DNA of 61,499 nt from Natrialba aegyptia DSM 13077 (GTDB taxonomy: Archaea; Halobacteriota; Halobacteria; Halobacteriales; Natrialbaceae), in contig NZ_AOIP01000059.1 in the NCBI RefSeq assembly GCF_000337535.1, forward strand, positions 1-61,499, given 5' to 3'. The position numbers and the translations under genes were made by a program. Position 1 is the stretch's first letter. Every line of letters begins with the position of its first letter. Of the stretch, positions 1-8,347 are shown in pieces. The notes beneath the pieces are model-generated. The model made no database searches, was not told the origin of the DNA, and was given only the letters and a program-made list of their open reading frames with translations.

Positions 1-10
1 GCCCGCTCAG

Positions 11-29
11 AGATGTGTATAAGAGACAG
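11..29 (+). other. Nextera transposon end (adapter contamination)
   Basis: The bases AGATGTGTATAAGAGACAG are the Tn5 mosaic end used in Nextera libraries. They are not native DNA. Any reading frame starting here yields the well-known artefact peptide VYKRQ. Bases 1-10 before it are probably residual or erroneous adapter sequence. Confidence 0.97.
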
Positions 30-293
30 GTGGATACTCCGACCGCTACAGGGGAGCGCGAAGTAGAGTTCGTAGTGGCGGTGGTGGTTGAGCGCCATCA
101 CCGACAGTCGCGTTTCGGGGGAGACGCCGAGTTCGTCGAGTGCGTGTGCGAGTTGTCCCATTCGGTCGGACGCATCGGCGTACGTGTAGCGGTGGGTCCG
201 TCCGTCGAGTTCTTCGGAGACGATTTCTTTGTGGGAAAAGAGGTCAGTGGCCCGTTCGAGCATGACCTGTAGTGTGAGTTCGTAATCGTTCAT
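30..293 (-). CDS. Acyl-CoA ligase (AMP-forming), N-terminal fragment
   Basis: The minus strand encodes the first 88 residues of an adenylate-forming ligase and is cut by the adapter at base 29. The fragment begins MNDYELTLQVMLERATDLF and contains the usual N-terminal pattern: a hydrolysable-acid activating enzyme start, then HRYTYADASDRMGQLAHAL, then a Gly-Val segment leading to VMALNHHRHYELYFA. This resembles medium-chain or fatty acyl-CoA ligases of haloarchaea. The adenylation motifs lie outside the window, so the substrate cannot be read. The start ATG overlaps the TGA of a possible small upstream frame (290-526) as ATGA. The truncation is a library artefact, not a pseudogene. Confidence 0.8.
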
Positions 294-526
294 CGGGGGT
301 CACCGTATGGGTGGATCGGAGCGAAGCTGACGCGGGCGATCCGTCCGTGCGATCGCGGGGTCGGGGTGTGGTGGGTACTGTCGGGAACGTCGTTCCTTCG
401 GCCCGGGGCGATGTTCGCAAGGCCGCGTCTGACCGTGGAGCCGTTGGGCGAGGCGATTGCAGCGAGTTGTTGACTCGCGGTGGTACCGGCGTGGACGGTG
501 GCGTATCGCCTACCCACAGACACCAT
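290..526 (-). CDS. Possible small protein upstream of the acyl-CoA ligase
   Basis: A 78-codon minus-strand frame starts MVSVGRRYATVHAG and ends in a TGA that overlaps the ATG of the ligase. A strong TATA-like element (TATATA near 550-556) lies about 27 nt upstream of its ATG, exactly where a leaderless gene would need it. Against it, the product has no Glu, many Arg and little resemblance to the acidic proteins around it, and I recognise no family. It may be a translated leader, a real short gene, or chance. Confidence 0.25.
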   Translation of the reverse strand: MVSVGRRYATVHAGTTASQQLAAIASPNGSTVRRGLANIAPGRRNDVPDSTHHTPTPRSHGRIARVSFAPIHPYGDPR

Positions 527-548
527 TACGGAATCATGTGATGGGATA

Positions 549-557
549 GCATATATA
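549..557 (-). promoter_or_regulatory. TATA-like element upstream of the ligase region
   Basis: The run CATATATAC is the only strong TATA-like element in the 300 bases upstream of the cut acyl-CoA ligase. It would place a transcription start near 526, leaving either a leaderless 78-codon frame or a leader of about 230 nt before the ligase. Confidence 0.4.
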
Positions 558-595
558 CCTTTTGTAGAACAGTTTCTCGACGGTGCGGTCGGTGG

Positions 596-1930
596 CTACA
601 GTTCCGCTTCGAGTTCGCGAACGGTATCGCGGACGTTGCGAACGCGTTCGGCTTGGCTGTCGTTGGTTTCGGAGAGCGTTTCGATCTCGGTTGCGATGTC
701 CCGAATCTGGTCGACGGACGAGTCGAGCATGCTCGCGATCTCTTCGGCGCTTGCGGCTTGGTCGTCGGTTGCGTCGGCAATTTGATCGACGCCGGTGGCC
801 GCCTCGGTGGCTGCGGTTTCGATTTCGGACTGTTTGTCGTCGACGACCCGTGCGTGTTCGATGGCGTCGTCGACGCGATCGAGCGTCGTTTCGACGCTTT
901 CGATGGTTTCGGCGGTGTTGGTTCGAATCTCTCCGACGATGTCTTCGATGGTGTCGACTTCCGATTTCGATTGATCGGCGAGTTCTTTGACTTCGCTTGC
1001 GACGACGCGAAAGCCCGCGACGTTGGTGTCTGCCTGTGCCGCCTGAATGTTGGCGTTCAGCGCCAGTAGGTTGGTCTCGTCCGCGATATTGTCGATGACA
1101 TCGACGACCGTATCGATTTCTTCGACCCGGTCTTCCAGGAGGCGACTGTTCTCGGCGAGCGTCGTCGTCGCGTCGCGAACCTCGTCGATCGAGGAGACGA
1201 TTTCCGTGGTCGCCGCCCTGGATTCGTCGGCCAGTTCGGCCGCGGTCGCGCTCTGGTCGCTGACCTCGGTGGCGCTGGCGGCGATTTCCTCGACGGTCGC
1301 CGAGAGCGATTCCATCTCGTCGCGGACCGATTCGAGGTTCGCGACCTGGTCGTCGGCGAACGCTTCGAGTTCGGCGTTGGTCTCAGCGGTGGTCTCGCTC
1401 GCGGCGAGCAACTCTTCGACCGCACCGTTGACGGTATCACTGATCGATTCCTGCACGCGTTTTACGTCCTCGCGCTGTTCGACCAGATCGGTAACGATGC
1501 TCACGTACTCGAACGCGCCGATAACGTCGCCGTCGGGAGCTTCGAGGGGTGTCCCAGCGGCGCGAATGTGCCACTCGTCGCCATCGTTCTGACCGGATCG
1601 GACATCGTCCTCCCTGACCGATTCGCCCGTTCTGGCGATTTCTTCTGCCAGCGTTTCGTCGACCCCATCGGTCCCGATAACGTCGATCGCCTTCTCTCCG
1701 ATAGCCCCCTCGTGGCTGATCCCGGTGAGCGCCGCGTGTTCCTCGTTCCAGTGGGTGATGACGCCGTCGTCGTTAACGACCAACACCGGTTCGGGGAACT
1801 CTTCGACTAACTGGTCGAAAAGGTGTCGCCAGAAGTTCCGTTCCGCTCGCAGCCGATCCGCTTCAGTTCGCGTATCCTCGCTCTCGGAGCGTGTGAGATC
1901 CGAGCGCGGGCGCAGACTCGTACTAGCCAT
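596..1930 (-). CDS. Cytoplasmic PAS-domain methyl-accepting chemotaxis transducer (Htr-like)
   Basis: Signal transducer for taxis, expected to couple through CheA/CheW to the archaellum motor. Residues about 35-150 form a PAS domain (FPEPVLVVNDDGVITHWN, then a GAFEYVSIVTD end). The rest is a long coiled-coil MCP signalling domain with the hairpin-tip signature ETNLLALNANIQAAQ followed by GFRVVASEVKELADQS. No membrane segment or HAMP domain is visible, so it probably senses an internal signal such as redox or a bound cofactor. The tip departs from the common AAIEAARAGE to ANIQAAQADT, as in some haloarchaeal transducers. A TTG lies seven codons upstream, but a TATA box about 27 nt before the ATG at 1930 favours the ATG as a leaderless start. 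It lies alone, with no che or arl genes nearby. Confidence 0.9.
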   Translation of the reverse strand: MASTSLRPRSDLTRSESEDTRTEADRLRAERNFWRHLFDQLVEEFPEPVLVVNDDGVITHWNEEHAALTGISHEGAIGEKAIDVIGTDGVDETLAEEIARTGESVREDDVRSGQNDGDEWHIRAAGTPLEAPDGDVIGAFEYVSIVTDLVEQREDVKRVQESISDTVNGAVEELLAASETTAETNAELEAFADDQVANLESVRDEMESLSATVEEIAASATEVSDQSATAAELADESRAATTEIVSSIDEVRDATTTLAENSRLLEDRVEEIDTVVDVIDNIADETNLLALNANIQAAQADTNVAGFRVVASEVKELADQSKSEVDTIEDIVGEIRTNTAETIESVETTLDRVDDAIEHARVVDDKQSEIETAATEAATGVDQIADATDDQAASAEEIASMLDSSVDQIRDIATEIETLSETNDSQAERVRNVRDTVRELEAEL

Positions 1931-1952
1931 TACGACCTGTTTGCTGAACAAG

Positions 1953-1960
1953 TACTAAAT
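1953..1960 (-). promoter_or_regulatory. TATA box of the chemotaxis transducer
   Basis: On the minus strand the element reads ATTTAGTA, centred about 27 nt upstream of ATG 1930. It supports leaderless initiation at that ATG rather than at the upstream TTG. Confidence 0.6.
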
Positions 1961-2341
1961 ATCTACTGGCAGTTACGGCCGAAGGCGGGCCGGACGTCAC
2001 AGCTATCGTGGTAACGACGCATTCGTCAGAAGCGAATACTCCTTCCGGACGACCGAAACATCATCGGAAAGGATTCCGGTTTCGGTACGGATATTTTTAC
2101 ATAGGTATGGTTGTAATACTCCGTATCAGCGTCGTCTCGGCTGTGAGAGACGAAACACAGCAAGTGAACGCATTTCTGCGGGTTGAACTCGAGCGACGAT
2201 CAGGAACTCGTAGCCGAACAGGGGTTCGTATTTCACGAACGAGGGTCAGCGAGTTCCGAATCGAACAGCAGCCGGTTCATCGGCTCGTGACGTGGCGGGT
2301 CGAGAGGACGCGACCGGTCCGGCGGCGGATCGCCGTATCGG
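1961..2341. other. Non-coding stretch between transducer and IclR gene
   Basis: About 380 bases between the transducer promoter and the end of the IclR gene. The frames here are short, basic and unlike neighbouring proteins. One copy of the octamer TGAACTCG lies at 2184. I see no RNA gene or repeat. Confidence 0.5.
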
Positions 2342-3112
2342 CTACGAGTACGTCTGGTTGAGTTCGATAATCGTCGCCGCATGGCGGAGTTTCGGCAGGA
2401 TCGATTCCTGGATTCGGTCCTCGTCCAGTCGGCTGCTCGGACCGGAAACGCTGATCGCACCGGAGATCCGGTCGTCTCTAAAGACGGGCACTGCGACGCA
2501 GTGTAACCCGTTGATACGCTCTTCCCGGTCGTACGCGACCTCCTGCTGTCTGATCGTTTCGAGTTCGTCGAGCAGCGGCTCCCGGTCGGTGATCGTCCGG
2601 TCCGTTTTCGCCGGGAGACCGTGACTGTCGATGATCTGTTCTCGTCGCTCCGGCGGGAGATAGGCGAGTACGGTCTTGCCGAGCGCCGTCGTATGCAAGT
2701 GCACGCATTGGCCGGTGTAGGAATCGATACTGACGGCATCCGAGCCTCGCTCTCGGACGATGAACACACCGTACCCGTTCTCTTCGACGAGGAGATTGGC
2801 CAGTTCACCGGTCTCGTCGGCGACGGTTCTGAGTTCGGGTTTGCCGACGTCGTACAGCTTCTTTTGCGTTCGAGCGTACGCCCCGAGGTCGAGGAACCGA
2901 AGGCCGAGTTCGTACGTCCGGCCGTCACTGACGACGTAGCCCTCGTGTTCCAGCGTTTTGAGATAGTTGTAAGCGCTGCTCTTTGGCAGCTCGAGTCGGT
3001 CGGCGATTGCCGTTACGGTCGCCCCGTCGAGTTCTTTGAGCGCTTCGACGATTCGAAACGTCGTCTGTGCCGTTTTCACGGGTGTTTCCGGTTTCGTGTC
3101 GCTCGTTGTCAT
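2342..3112 (-). CDS. IclR-family transcriptional regulator
   Basis: A 256-residue DNA-binding regulator. The N-terminal winged helix-turn-helix (about residues 14-75, AQTTFRIVEALKELDG then LPKSSAYNYLKTLEHEGYV) is followed by the IclR effector domain (about 90-256, with the HTTALGKTVLAYLP and GLHCVAVPVF signatures). IclR proteins commonly control aromatic-acid, acetate or sugar-acid catabolism by binding a small carboxylate. It lies 186 bases downstream of the E1 alpha/beta genes on the same strand and has its own TATA box near 3139-3146, so it is probably transcribed separately. Likely targets are the E1 operon and the divergent ABC importer, which is inference from position. Confidence 0.92.
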   Translation of the reverse strand: MTTSDTKPETPVKTAQTTFRIVEALKELDGATVTAIADRLELPKSSAYNYLKTLEHEGYVVSDGRTYELGLRFLDLGAYARTQKKLYDVGKPELRTVADETGELANLLVEENGYGVFIVRERGSDAVSIDSYTGQCVHLHTTALGKTVLAYLPPERREQIIDSHGLPAKTDRTITDREPLLDELETIRQQEVAYDREERINGLHCVAVPVFRDDRISGAISVSGPSSRLDEDRIQESILPKLRHAATIIELNQTYS

Positions 3113-3138
3113 TATACACGATAGACCGTTCGCAATGT

Positions 3139-3146
3139 ACTAATAG
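3139..3146 (-). promoter_or_regulatory. TATA box of the first IclR gene
   Basis: The minus strand reads CTATTAGT about 30 nt before ATG 3112, consistent with a leaderless or nearly leaderless transcript. Confidence 0.5.
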
Positions 3147-3298
3147 CTATTCGTCCCTGGCAACTGTTTCGACGGCCGACGCAGTTCGTTCACGATCGGG
3201 GACGACCGTCGAAACGCCCGCTTCTCCCGATTCGGTCGTCGAGACCACGTCAGACACGGGTCCGAAGCCGAGGCCGACCCGTCCTTGCTCGAGTCCCG

Positions 3299-4267
3299 TC
3301 AGTAGGAGACGGTTTTCGTGATCGCTTCCTCGATCCGTGGCGGGTGCGGAACGTAATAGTCCTCCATCGAGAGCAACGGAACGGGGATGTCGAAGCCGGT
3401 CACGCGCTCGATCGGCGCCTCCAGATACAGCAAGACCTCGTCGTTGATCGTCGCGACGAGTTCGCCGGCGAACCCGCCCGTCTTGGCCGCCTCGTGGACC
3501 ACGACGCAGCGGCCGGTCTTTCGAACCGACTCGGTGATCGTCTCCCGGTCGAGCGGGGAGATCGTCCGCAGGTCGATCACCTCGGCGTCGACGCCGTCGA
3601 GGTTGTCGACGGCCTCGAGCGTCTTGTGCATCATCGCACCCCACGAGACGACGGTCACGTCGTCGCCTTCCCGCCGGATCGCCGCTTCGCCGAGCGGCTC
3701 GGTGTAGGCTCCCTCGGGGATGTCCTCGCGCAGCGAACGGTAGACGTGTTTCGGCTCCATGAACAGAACCGGATCGGGATCGCGAATGGCGCTGATGAGC
3801 ATCCCCTTGGCGTCGTGCGGCGTCGACGGGATCGCGACCGTAAGCCCCGGAACGTGGCCGTACGCTCCCTCCAGACTCTCGGAGTGGTGTTCGAGCGCCC
3901 TGACGCCGGCCCCGTAGGGCGTCCGAACGACCATCGGCGCGGTGAGTTCGCCGCGCGTTCGCCACCGAATCCGGCTGGCGTTCGTGACCAACTGGTCGAA
4001 CGCCGGCGGCAGAAAGCCGGAGAACTGAATCTCCGCGATCGGTCGGAACCCGTGAGTCGCCAGGCCGACCGCGCTACCGACGATCGCGATCTCCGAGAGG
4101 GGCGTATCGAGGACCCGGTCCGACCCGAACGCCGCTAAGAGCCCGTCCGTCGCCCGAAAGACGCCGCCGGACTCGGCAACGTCCTGCCCGAAGACCAGCG
4201 TCCGGTCGTCGTTTCGCATCTCCGCGTGCAGTGCGTCGTTGATCGCATCGATGATTGTTGCGTTCAT
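3299..4267 (-). CDS. 2-oxoacid dehydrogenase E1 component, beta subunit
   Basis: Beta chain of a thiamine-diphosphate-dependent 2-oxoacid dehydrogenase (pyruvate, branched-chain 2-oxoacid or acetoin type). The 322-residue protein has the transketolase-like pyrimidine-binding domain (MNATIIDAINDALHAEM, FGQDVAESGGVFRAT, then a TPLSEIAIVGSAVGLA segment) and the C-terminal transketolase domain with DLRTISPLDRETI and the VVVHEAAKTGGFAGE stretch. It starts 4 nt after the stop of the alpha-subunit gene, so the two are co-transcribed. No E2 acyltransferase or E3 dihydrolipoamide dehydrogenase is in the window. Substrate is not readable; haloarchaea carry several such E1 pairs. Confidence 0.93.
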   Translation of the reverse strand: MNATIIDAINDALHAEMRNDDRTLVFGQDVAESGGVFRATDGLLAAFGSDRVLDTPLSEIAIVGSAVGLATHGFRPIAEIQFSGFLPPAFDQLVTNASRIRWRTRGELTAPMVVRTPYGAGVRALEHHSESLEGAYGHVPGLTVAIPSTPHDAKGMLISAIRDPDPVLFMEPKHVYRSLREDIPEGAYTEPLGEAAIRREGDDVTVVSWGAMMHKTLEAVDNLDGVDAEVIDLRTISPLDRETITESVRKTGRCVVVHEAAKTGGFAGELVATINDEVLLYLEAPIERVTGFDIPVPLLSMEDYYVPHPPRIEEAITKTVSY

Positions 4268-4271
4268 GACA

Positions 4272-5429
4272 TTACCCCTTCGGCCGCTGTTCGATGAACT
4301 CGTACATGTCCGGTCGCTCCTCCAGCAGGTCGCGCAATTCCTCGAGTTGGCGCTCCAACTCGGGCGGCATCTCCTCGTGGAGGTACGCGAAGAGTTCGTC
4401 GATGCCGCGTTCCTCGACGGCGTCGGCGGCGTCGACAGCCTCGTCGAACTCCGCCTCGACCTCCTCACGGATCGTGTCCTCGTCGATCGCGTCCCAGCGT
4501 CCGGTCCGCTCCAAGAACGCCCGGTATCGCGCTAACGGATCGCGTTCCTCCCACTCGTCGACCTCGTCGCCGGAGCGATACCGCGTCGGATCGTCGCTCG
4601 TCGTGTGCGCGCTGCGCCGGTAGGTGACGGCTTCGACCAGAACTGGCGCTCCCTCGAGGGCGCGTTCGCGAGCCGTCGAAACCGCGTTGTAGACCGCGAG
4701 CACGTCGTTGCCGTCGACGCGGATGCCGTCGACGCCGTACGCCAGGGCCTTCTGGGCGACCGTCTCGGCGTTCGTCTGTTCGTCGAACGGCAGCGAGATC
4801 GCGTACTGGTTGTTCTGACAGAAGAATACGGCCGGGACACCGAGGACGCCGGCGAAGTTCAGCCCCTCGTGGAACGCGCCGGTCGAGGTCGCCCCGTCGC
4901 CGAGATTCGCGAACGCGATGGCGTCCTCGCCGTCGAGTTCGAGTCCCCAGGCCTTGCCGGTCGCAAGCGGGATGTGCGACCCGATCGAGATGGCCATGCC
5001 GAAGACGTTCGCCCCCTCCATTCGGGAGGCGTCTTCGACGCCCCGCCAGTACAACAGCAGGTCGCGCATCGAGAGACCGTGTAACAACAACGCGCCGGCC
5101 TCGCGTCCGTACGGAAAGATCCAGTCGTCGCGCGAGAGTGCGTAGCCGCTGCCGATGATGCTGGCCTCCTGACCGTGGCCGGACGCGATCGTCCCGAGGC
5201 GGCCGCGTCGCTGGAGTTTCGTCGCTCGCTCGTCGTAGATGCGTTGCAGAAGCATCCAGCGGTAGAGATCGCGGAAGGCCTCGTCGTCGAGATCCGGAAC
5301 TCGTTCGGCGTCGAACGAGCCGTCGGAACGTACCACGCGGTACGTTTCGATCTCTAGATCACCCTGCGAGAGCGGATCGACGCCGATGTCGGCCGCTGCT
5401 GGAGGCACTGTTCGTGGGCTGTCGTCCAT
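4272..5429 (-). CDS. 2-oxoacid dehydrogenase E1 component, alpha subunit
   Basis: Alpha chain that binds thiamine diphosphate and carries out decarboxylation with the beta chain encoded next. The ThDP motif is visible around residue 175 as GDGATSTGAFHEGLNFA, followed by VFFCQNNQYAIS, and the phosphorylation-loop region reads RRSAHTTSDDPTRYRS. Length (385 residues) is normal. Two in-frame ATGs exist (5444 and 5429). The TATA box at 5459-5464 lies only 15 nt from the first but 30 nt from the second, so I prefer 5429 with an almost leaderless transcript. It is the first gene of an alpha-beta pair and faces away from the ABC importer at 5671. Confidence 0.92.
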   Translation of the reverse strand: MDDSPRTVPPAAADIGVDPLSQGDLEIETYRVVRSDGSFDAERVPDLDDEAFRDLYRWMLLQRIYDERATKLQRRGRLGTIASGHGQEASIIGSGYALSRDDWIFPYGREAGALLLHGLSMRDLLLYWRGVEDASRMEGANVFGMAISIGSHIPLATGKAWGLELDGEDAIAFANLGDGATSTGAFHEGLNFAGVLGVPAVFFCQNNQYAISLPFDEQTNAETVAQKALAYGVDGIRVDGNDVLAVYNAVSTARERALEGAPVLVEAVTYRRSAHTTSDDPTRYRSGDEVDEWEERDPLARYRAFLERTGRWDAIDEDTIREEVEAEFDEAVDAADAVEERGIDELFAYLHEEMPPELERQLEELRDLLEERPDMYEFIEQRPKG

Positions 5430-5458
5430 AGTACGCCTCAACATGGCTCCATCAGCCG

Positions 5459-5464
5459 TATAAA
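5459..5464 (-). promoter_or_regulatory. TATA box of the E1 alpha/beta operon
   Basis: TTTATA on the minus strand, 30 nt before ATG 5429. The 5430-5670 spacer between the divergent E1 and ABC-importer operons also holds a small inverted repeat (CGCCGA, 5-nt loop, TCGGCG at 5584-5600) that could be an operator. Confidence 0.65.
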
Positions 5465-5639
5465 TCTTTGCGACTGATTCTCAACGGCAGTTACACGAGT
5501 GCAAGACGCGGTTTCATGAAGACAAGGCGCGGCCCGATGGACCGCCGAGCGACGAAAGCCCGCCGCATGGTTATCACCTCTTTCGCCGACCGAATCGGCG
5601 ATCCGTGCCCGGCGTCGTGAGTGCCGGTTGATCACAATC

Positions 5640-5645
5640 TTTTTA
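5640..5645 (+). promoter_or_regulatory. TATA box of the NMT1-type ABC importer operon
   Basis: TTTTTA ends 26 nt before ATG 5671, the classic spacing for a leaderless haloarchaeal transcript. Confidence 0.65.
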
Positions 5646-5670
5646 CCACCTTACGAGAATTGAGAGGTGT

Positions 5671-6678
5671 ATGCTACCACGTGACAGGAGGACATTCCTC
5701 AAGAGTGGGGCCACAGCCACCGTCGGCCTGACCGGACTGGCCGGCTGTCTCGGCGGGGGAAGCGGTGATGGGACGCTCGGATTCAACTTCACCGTCCCGG
5801 TCGAGAACCTGGGTTCCTTGCTGGATATCCCCGACATCCAGGACCAACTCGACAACATCGGTGCGGAGTACGAACTCGACGTCTCGCAGAACTCGAGCAC
5901 TCCGGATTCGTTGAACGCGCTGGCAGCCGGGGAGTCCGATCTCTGTCTCGTGACGACGGTGAGTTACGCCTCCGCGGTGGTGCAGGAAGCCGTCCCCGGA
6001 AACATCACGATGCTCGCGACGGACTTCTGGGACGCACACGCGGACCACTACGGGTTCACGATCTTCTCACGTAGCGACTCGGACATCACCGAACCGGCGG
6101 ATATGGAGGGAGCGACGCTTGGCGTCAACGCTCTGGGAACCGGAATCCACTCGGTGTACCAGCGCCAACTCCTCGATCTCGGACTCGATCCCGACGAAGA
6201 CGTCGAGTTCGTCGAGCAGGATTTTCCGACGTTCACGGCCGGGCTTGAGGACGGCATCTTCGACGTTGCGATCTACCCCGCGCTGTTCGCGCCCCAGGCT
6301 CGAGACAACGGCTTCAATGAGGTGTTCTCCAGTCAGGACGTCTGGGACGAGGCGTATCCGTTCGCGTACATCGTCGCCTCGAACACCGCTCTCGAAGAGA
6401 AAGAGTCGGCCGTGCGGTCGTGGATGGAAGACTACGTTACGGTCGTCGACTACATGTTCGAGAACCGCGACGAGGTCGTCTCCCTGGCCAGCGACCACTT
6501 CGAACTTCCCGAACCGGTAGTCGATTCGTTCTTCCTGACCGAGGCGGATTACTACCGGGACGATATCGAGATCGATACCGAGCGCCTCCAGTACGCGATG
6601 GACGAGATGCACGACATGGGGTTCACCGACGACACGTTCGACGTCGAGGAGTACGCGACCAACGAGTACCTCCCGTGA
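5671..6678 (+). CDS. ABC importer substrate-binding lipoprotein (NMT1/SsuA/TauA type)
   Basis: Extracytoplasmic binding protein that delivers a small organic anion or heterocycle to the permeases encoded just downstream. It starts with a Tat signal (DRRTFLKSG, then a hydrophobic stretch) and a lipobox LAGC at about residues 23-26, so it is exported folded and lipid-anchored. The body is the type-2 periplasmic fold of the NMT1/THI5-like family: a long two-lobe domain with DLCLVTTVSYASAV and GATLGVNALGTGIHSVY. Relatives bind sulfonates, taurine, nitrate, pyrimidine precursors or aromatic carboxylates. Next to 2-oxoacid dehydrogenase and aromatic genes, an organic acid is likely, but the ligand cannot be read from the sequence. 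Confidence 0.9.
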   Translation: MLPRDRRTFLKSGATATVGLTGLAGCLGGGSGDGTLGFNFTVPVENLGSLLDIPDIQDQLDNIGAEYELDVSQNSSTPDSLNALAAGESDLCLVTTVSYASAVVQEAVPGNITMLATDFWDAHADHYGFTIFSRSDSDITEPADMEGATLGVNALGTGIHSVYQRQLLDLGLDPDEDVEFVEQDFPTFTAGLEDGIFDVAIYPALFAPQARDNGFNEVFSSQDVWDEAYPFAYIVASNTALEEKESAVRSWMEDYVTVVDYMFENRDEVVSLASDHFELPEPVVDSFFLTEADYYRDDIEIDTERLQYAMDEMHDMGFTDDTFDVEEYATNEYLP

Positions 6679-6696
6679 GGACCACGAGATCCGACC

Positions 6697-7542
6697 ATGA
6701 ACCGAACGCAGGCCCACCGACAGCACCCCCCGAACGCAAAATCGACGCACGAGACGATGGTTGACGGACACGTGACGATCACCGAACTCGAAAAAGTGTA
6801 CGAGTCGGGAGACGAACGAACGACGGCGATCGAGGACTTCTCGGTGACGGTTCCGAGCGGCGAGTTCCTCGGCGTCGTCGGTCCGAGCGGCTGTGGCAAG
6901 AGTACGCTACTCTATCTCGTCGCCGGCTTTCTCGAACAGACGACGGGAACGATCGCCGTCGACGGCGACCCGATCGACGGCCCCGGGACCGACCGCGGCG
7001 TCGTCTTCCAGGACTACGCGCTCTTTCCGTGGCGAACGGTCATGGGAAACGTCACGTACGGACTCGAAGAAAAGGGCGTCGGCAAGGAAGAGCGTCGGGC
7101 GACCGCCCAGCGGTTCATCGACATGATGGACCTCGACGGCTTCGAGGACAAGTACCCGAAAGAGCTGTCCGGCGGGATGAAACAGCGCGTCGCGCTCGCC
7201 AGAACGCTCGCGTACGATCCGAAGATCCTCCTGATGGACGAACCCTTCGGCGCGCTCGACCAACCGCTTCGCGAATCGCTCCAGGACCACCTCATCGACA
7301 TCTGGCGCGACCTCGAAAAGACGGTCATCTTCATCACCCACGACGTCGAGGAGGCGGTGTATCTCTCCGAACGCGTGCTGATCATGACCCGCCACCCGGG
7401 GACCAAAAAGACCACCGTCGGTATCGACCTGGACCGCACGCAGCCCCGCGAAGAACTCGTTCTGTCCGACGAGTACACCGCCACGAAGAACGATGTGTGG
7501 CAATCGCTTCGGGAAGAAACGACGCCCGGAGGAGAACGCTGA
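6697..7542 (+). CDS. ABC importer ATPase (SsuB/TauB/NrtD type)
   Basis: ATP-hydrolysing subunit of the importer. Walker A is GPSGCGKST, the Q-loop VFQDYALFPWRTV, the ABC signature LSGGMKQRVALARTLA, Walker B LLMDEPFGALD, and the H-loop FITHDVEEAV. It follows the binding-protein gene by 18 nt. An internal ATG at 6757 (MVDGHVTITELEK) is a plausible alternative start, because the first 20 residues are poorly structured and no ribosome-binding site favours either. The order binding protein, ATPase, permease, permease is a complete importer. Confidence 0.92.
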   Translation: MNRTQAHRQHPPNAKSTHETMVDGHVTITELEKVYESGDERTTAIEDFSVTVPSGEFLGVVGPSGCGKSTLLYLVAGFLEQTTGTIAVDGDPIDGPGTDRGVVFQDYALFPWRTVMGNVTYGLEEKGVGKEERRATAQRFIDMMDLDGFEDKYPKELSGGMKQRVALARTLAYDPKILLMDEPFGALDQPLRESLQDHLIDIWRDLEKTVIFITHDVEEAVYLSERVLIMTRHPGTKKTTVGIDLDRTQPREELVLSDEYTATKNDVWQSLREETTPGGER

Positions 7543-7546
7543 GCGC

Positions 7547-8347
7547 ATGTCGTACGCCGACTTCCGACTGGAGACAGTTGTGGAAACGATACCGAATCCA
7601 CTCAGACGGATCGTCCGATTCGCCTTCGAGTGGATTCCGATCGCGATCGTCGCGGGACTGTGGGAACTGGCGAGCGGAACCGCCGTTTCGAGCGAGATTC
7701 TGCCCCCGCCGTCCGCCGTCTTCGCGGTCTCGTGGGAGTTGCTCGTTTCCGGACGGATCCTCCCGCACTTGCAGGTGTCGCTCTACCGGATCGGCGTCGG
7801 ACTCGGCCTGAGCATCGTCGTCGGCGTCGCACTCGGCGTCGGAATGGCCCGCGTGAAGCCGATCGAGAACTTCTTCGAGGTGTTCCTGGCGCTGATCTAC
7901 CCCGTCCCGAAGGCCGCACTCGTGCCGCTTGCGATCCTCTGGCTCGGCGTCGGTACGGAGACGGCGATCCTGATCGTCTTCCTCGCCTGTTTGCTTCCGA
8001 TCGTCCTGAACAGCTACAACGCCGCGCAAAACGTCGATCGAAACCTGCTCTGGTCGGCGCGGATGATGGGAATGCCCGCGTGGAAACTCCCGATCAAGGT
8101 CGTCGTCCCGGCGACGATACCGAGTATCCTCACCGGGATTCGACAGGCGATCCCGATCGCGTTCATCGCGCTGGTCAGCGCCGAACTCATCGCCTCGAAC
8201 CGCGGCGTCGGCTTCGAAATCCTGCGGCACGGGCAGATCGGAAACTACACGTCGATGTTCGCCGTCCTCGTCGTCATCTCCGGGACGGCGTTCGTCGCCG
8301 TCCGCGGCTACGAGTGGCTCGAACGGAGGGTGGTCACATGGACGTGA
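7547..8347 (+). CDS. ABC importer permease 1 (SsuC/TauC type)
   Basis: Membrane subunit with about six transmembrane helices. The EAA loop that contacts the ATPase reads NLLWSARMMGMPAWKLPIKV and is followed by VVPATIPSILTGIRQAIP, typical of the sulfonate/nitrate/taurine permease family. A longer in-frame start exists within the ATPase gene, but ATG 7547 lies 4 nt after the ATPase stop and begins MSYADFRLE, just before the first hydrophobic segment. It overlaps the next permease gene by 10 nt, suggesting translational coupling. Confidence 0.9.
   Translation: MSYADFRLETVVETIPNPLRRIVRFAFEWIPIAIVAGLWELASGTAVSSEILPPPSAVFAVSWELLVSGRILPHLQVSLYRIGVGLGLSIVVGVALGVGMARVKPIENFFEVFLALIYPVPKAALVPLAILWLGVGTETAILIVFLACLLPIVLNSYNAAQNVDRNLLWSARMMGMPAWKLPIKVVVPATIPSILTGIRQAIPIAFIALVSAELIASNRGVGFEILRHGQIGNYTSMFAVLVVISGTAFVAVRGYEWLERRVVTWT

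Noticed and set aside
2008-2361. 117-codon plus-strand frame between transducer and IclR genes
   Set aside because: Very basic product, overlaps the end of the IclR gene antisense, no promoter.
7630-8337. N-terminal extension of the second permease frame into the first permease gene
   Set aside because: The extension is a shadow of permease 1. The conserved permease starts at ATG 8338.
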